From: Acidobacteriota bacterium
GTDB taxonomy: Bacteria > Acidobacteriota > Terriglobia > UBA7540
Length of the DNA: 6,682 nt
NCBI GenBank assembly: GCA_003224635.1
Contig: QHZK01000190.1
Span: 1,314-7,995, forward strand
Reading direction: 5' to 3'
A program made the position numbers and the translations under genes. The stretch's first letter is position 1; each line of letters begins with the position of its first letter. Below the pieces are notes generated by a model, which worked only from the letters and a program-made list of their open reading frames with translations, made no database searches and was not told the origin of the DNA. This document shows, piece after piece, positions 6,340 through 6,682 of this stretch.

Positions 6340-6421
6340 TCAGTCAGTTATCAGTTATCAGTTTTCAGTAAAAGCAGGCCTTGGACTTGGTCGACTGAAA
6401 ACTGACAACTGAAAACTGAGA
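6340..6421 (+). repeat. Heptad inverted array forming a ~26-bp hairpin
   Basis: The left arm is a partial TCAG (6340) followed by TCAGTTA (6344), TCAGTTA (6351), TCAGTTT (6358) and TCAGTAA (6365), on an exact 7-bp period. The right arm is ACTGAAA (6394), ACTGACA (6401), ACTGAAA (6408) and ACTGAGA (6415), also period 7. Positions 6344-6369 and 6394-6419 are complementary at 24 of 26 positions, with mismatches at right-arm positions 6406 and 6413. The loop of 24 nt (6370-6393) contains AGGCCT. The stem is followed 7 nt later by a T-rich run at 6427-6434, but it is AT-rich and the downstream gene starts there, so a terminator role is doubtful. The core CAGT/ACTG and inverted layout match the array before nnr. 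Confidence 0.88.
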
Positions 6422-6426
6422 ACTTC

Positions 6427-6682
6427 TTGTTTTTGAAACCGCAGGATGACTTTGAGATCGTAACTCACTCGCCCGAGGAGACTCTGGCCTTGGGAAGGAA
6501 GCTGGCCACCGAACTGCGGCCGCCGTGCCTGGTGCTGCTCGAAGGCGAGCTCGGCAGCGGCAAGACGACACTGGCGAAGGGAATTGTCGCGGGCCTCGGC
6601 GTTTCGAGCGAGGAGGAAGTCACCAGCCCGTCGTTCACGCTGGTGCACGAGTACGGCCGCGAGCGCAAGGTCTACCACGTGG
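6427..6682 (+). CDS. tsaE: tRNA t6A synthesis ATPase TsaE, 5' part
   Basis: The first 85 codons of TsaE (YjeE), a small cytoplasmic P-loop ATPase that works with TsaB and TsaD in making N6-threonylcarbamoyladenosine at position 37 of ANN-decoding tRNAs. Counting from TTG 6427, the Walker A motif GELGSGKTT is at residues 40-48. The family motif VTSPSFTLVHEY is at 65-76, and KVYHV at the window edge fits the family's YH.D.YR block. About half the usual length of roughly 150-160 residues is present; the rest is beyond the window. The frame has no ATG. It is closed upstream by TGA at 6403-6405, so the start must be TTG 6427 or TTG 6433 (CTG 6409 is less likely). The Shine-Dalgarno is weak (GAGAA at 6418-6422). 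Adjacency to nnr is common in bacteria. Confidence 0.9.
   Translation, partial: MFLKPQDDFEIVTHSPEETLALGRKLATELRPPCLVLLEGELGSGKTTLAKGIVAGLGVSSEEEVTSPSFTLVHEYGRERKVYHV

Noticed and set aside
6340..6435. Rho-independent terminator for nnr
   Set aside because: The stem is AT-rich with a 24-nt loop, and the T-rich run that follows starts 7 nt past the stem, is interrupted by G and coincides with the tsaE start; possible but not supported enough to call.

Overview
The window is GC-rich bacterial DNA, gene-dense, with every recognisable gene on the + strand. I can support five genes: the 3' part of a LAT-type APC amino-acid permease, a complete CAT/YfnA-type APC permease, a membrane-anchored HAMP-SpoIIE (PP2C-type) phosphatase, a bifunctional NAD(P)HX repair enzyme (Nnr), and the 5' part of tsaE. 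The GC-rich coding style, the RsbU-like phosphatase with its large extracytoplasmic region, and the CAGT/ACTG heptamer repeats between genes are all reminiscent of Acidobacteriota. That placement is inference; no taxonomic marker gene is present.

Layout. Positions 2-829 hold the truncated permease and 830-922 a short gap. That gap contains a strong Shine-Dalgarno, two possible leader mini-ORFs and a 15-bp tandem repeat whose last copy supplies the ribosome binding site of the second permease (923-2488). After 44 bp comes the phosphatase (2533-4626). The 118-bp gap before nnr is almost filled by an inverted array of 8-bp CAGT/ACTG repeats. nnr (4745-6316) runs into a second array built on a 7-bp period, which folds into a long hairpin. 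tsaE starts just beyond it, most likely at a TTG codon, and leaves the window at 6682.

How the genes fit together. The permeases are two different APC subfamilies (LAT-like and CAT-like) and would import or exchange amino acids. The phosphatase looks like the output end of a membrane signalling pathway, probably of the RsbU partner-switching kind, but no anti-sigma factor or antagonist is visible here. nnr next to tsaE is a widespread housekeeping pair: metabolite repair of hydrated NAD(P)H and tRNA t6A synthesis.

The most unusual content is non-coding. Two structurally similar but differently phased (8-bp and 7-bp) inverted short-repeat arrays bracket nnr, occupy nearly all of the intergenic space, run over the nnr stop codon, and leave both downstream genes without an obvious ribosome binding site.
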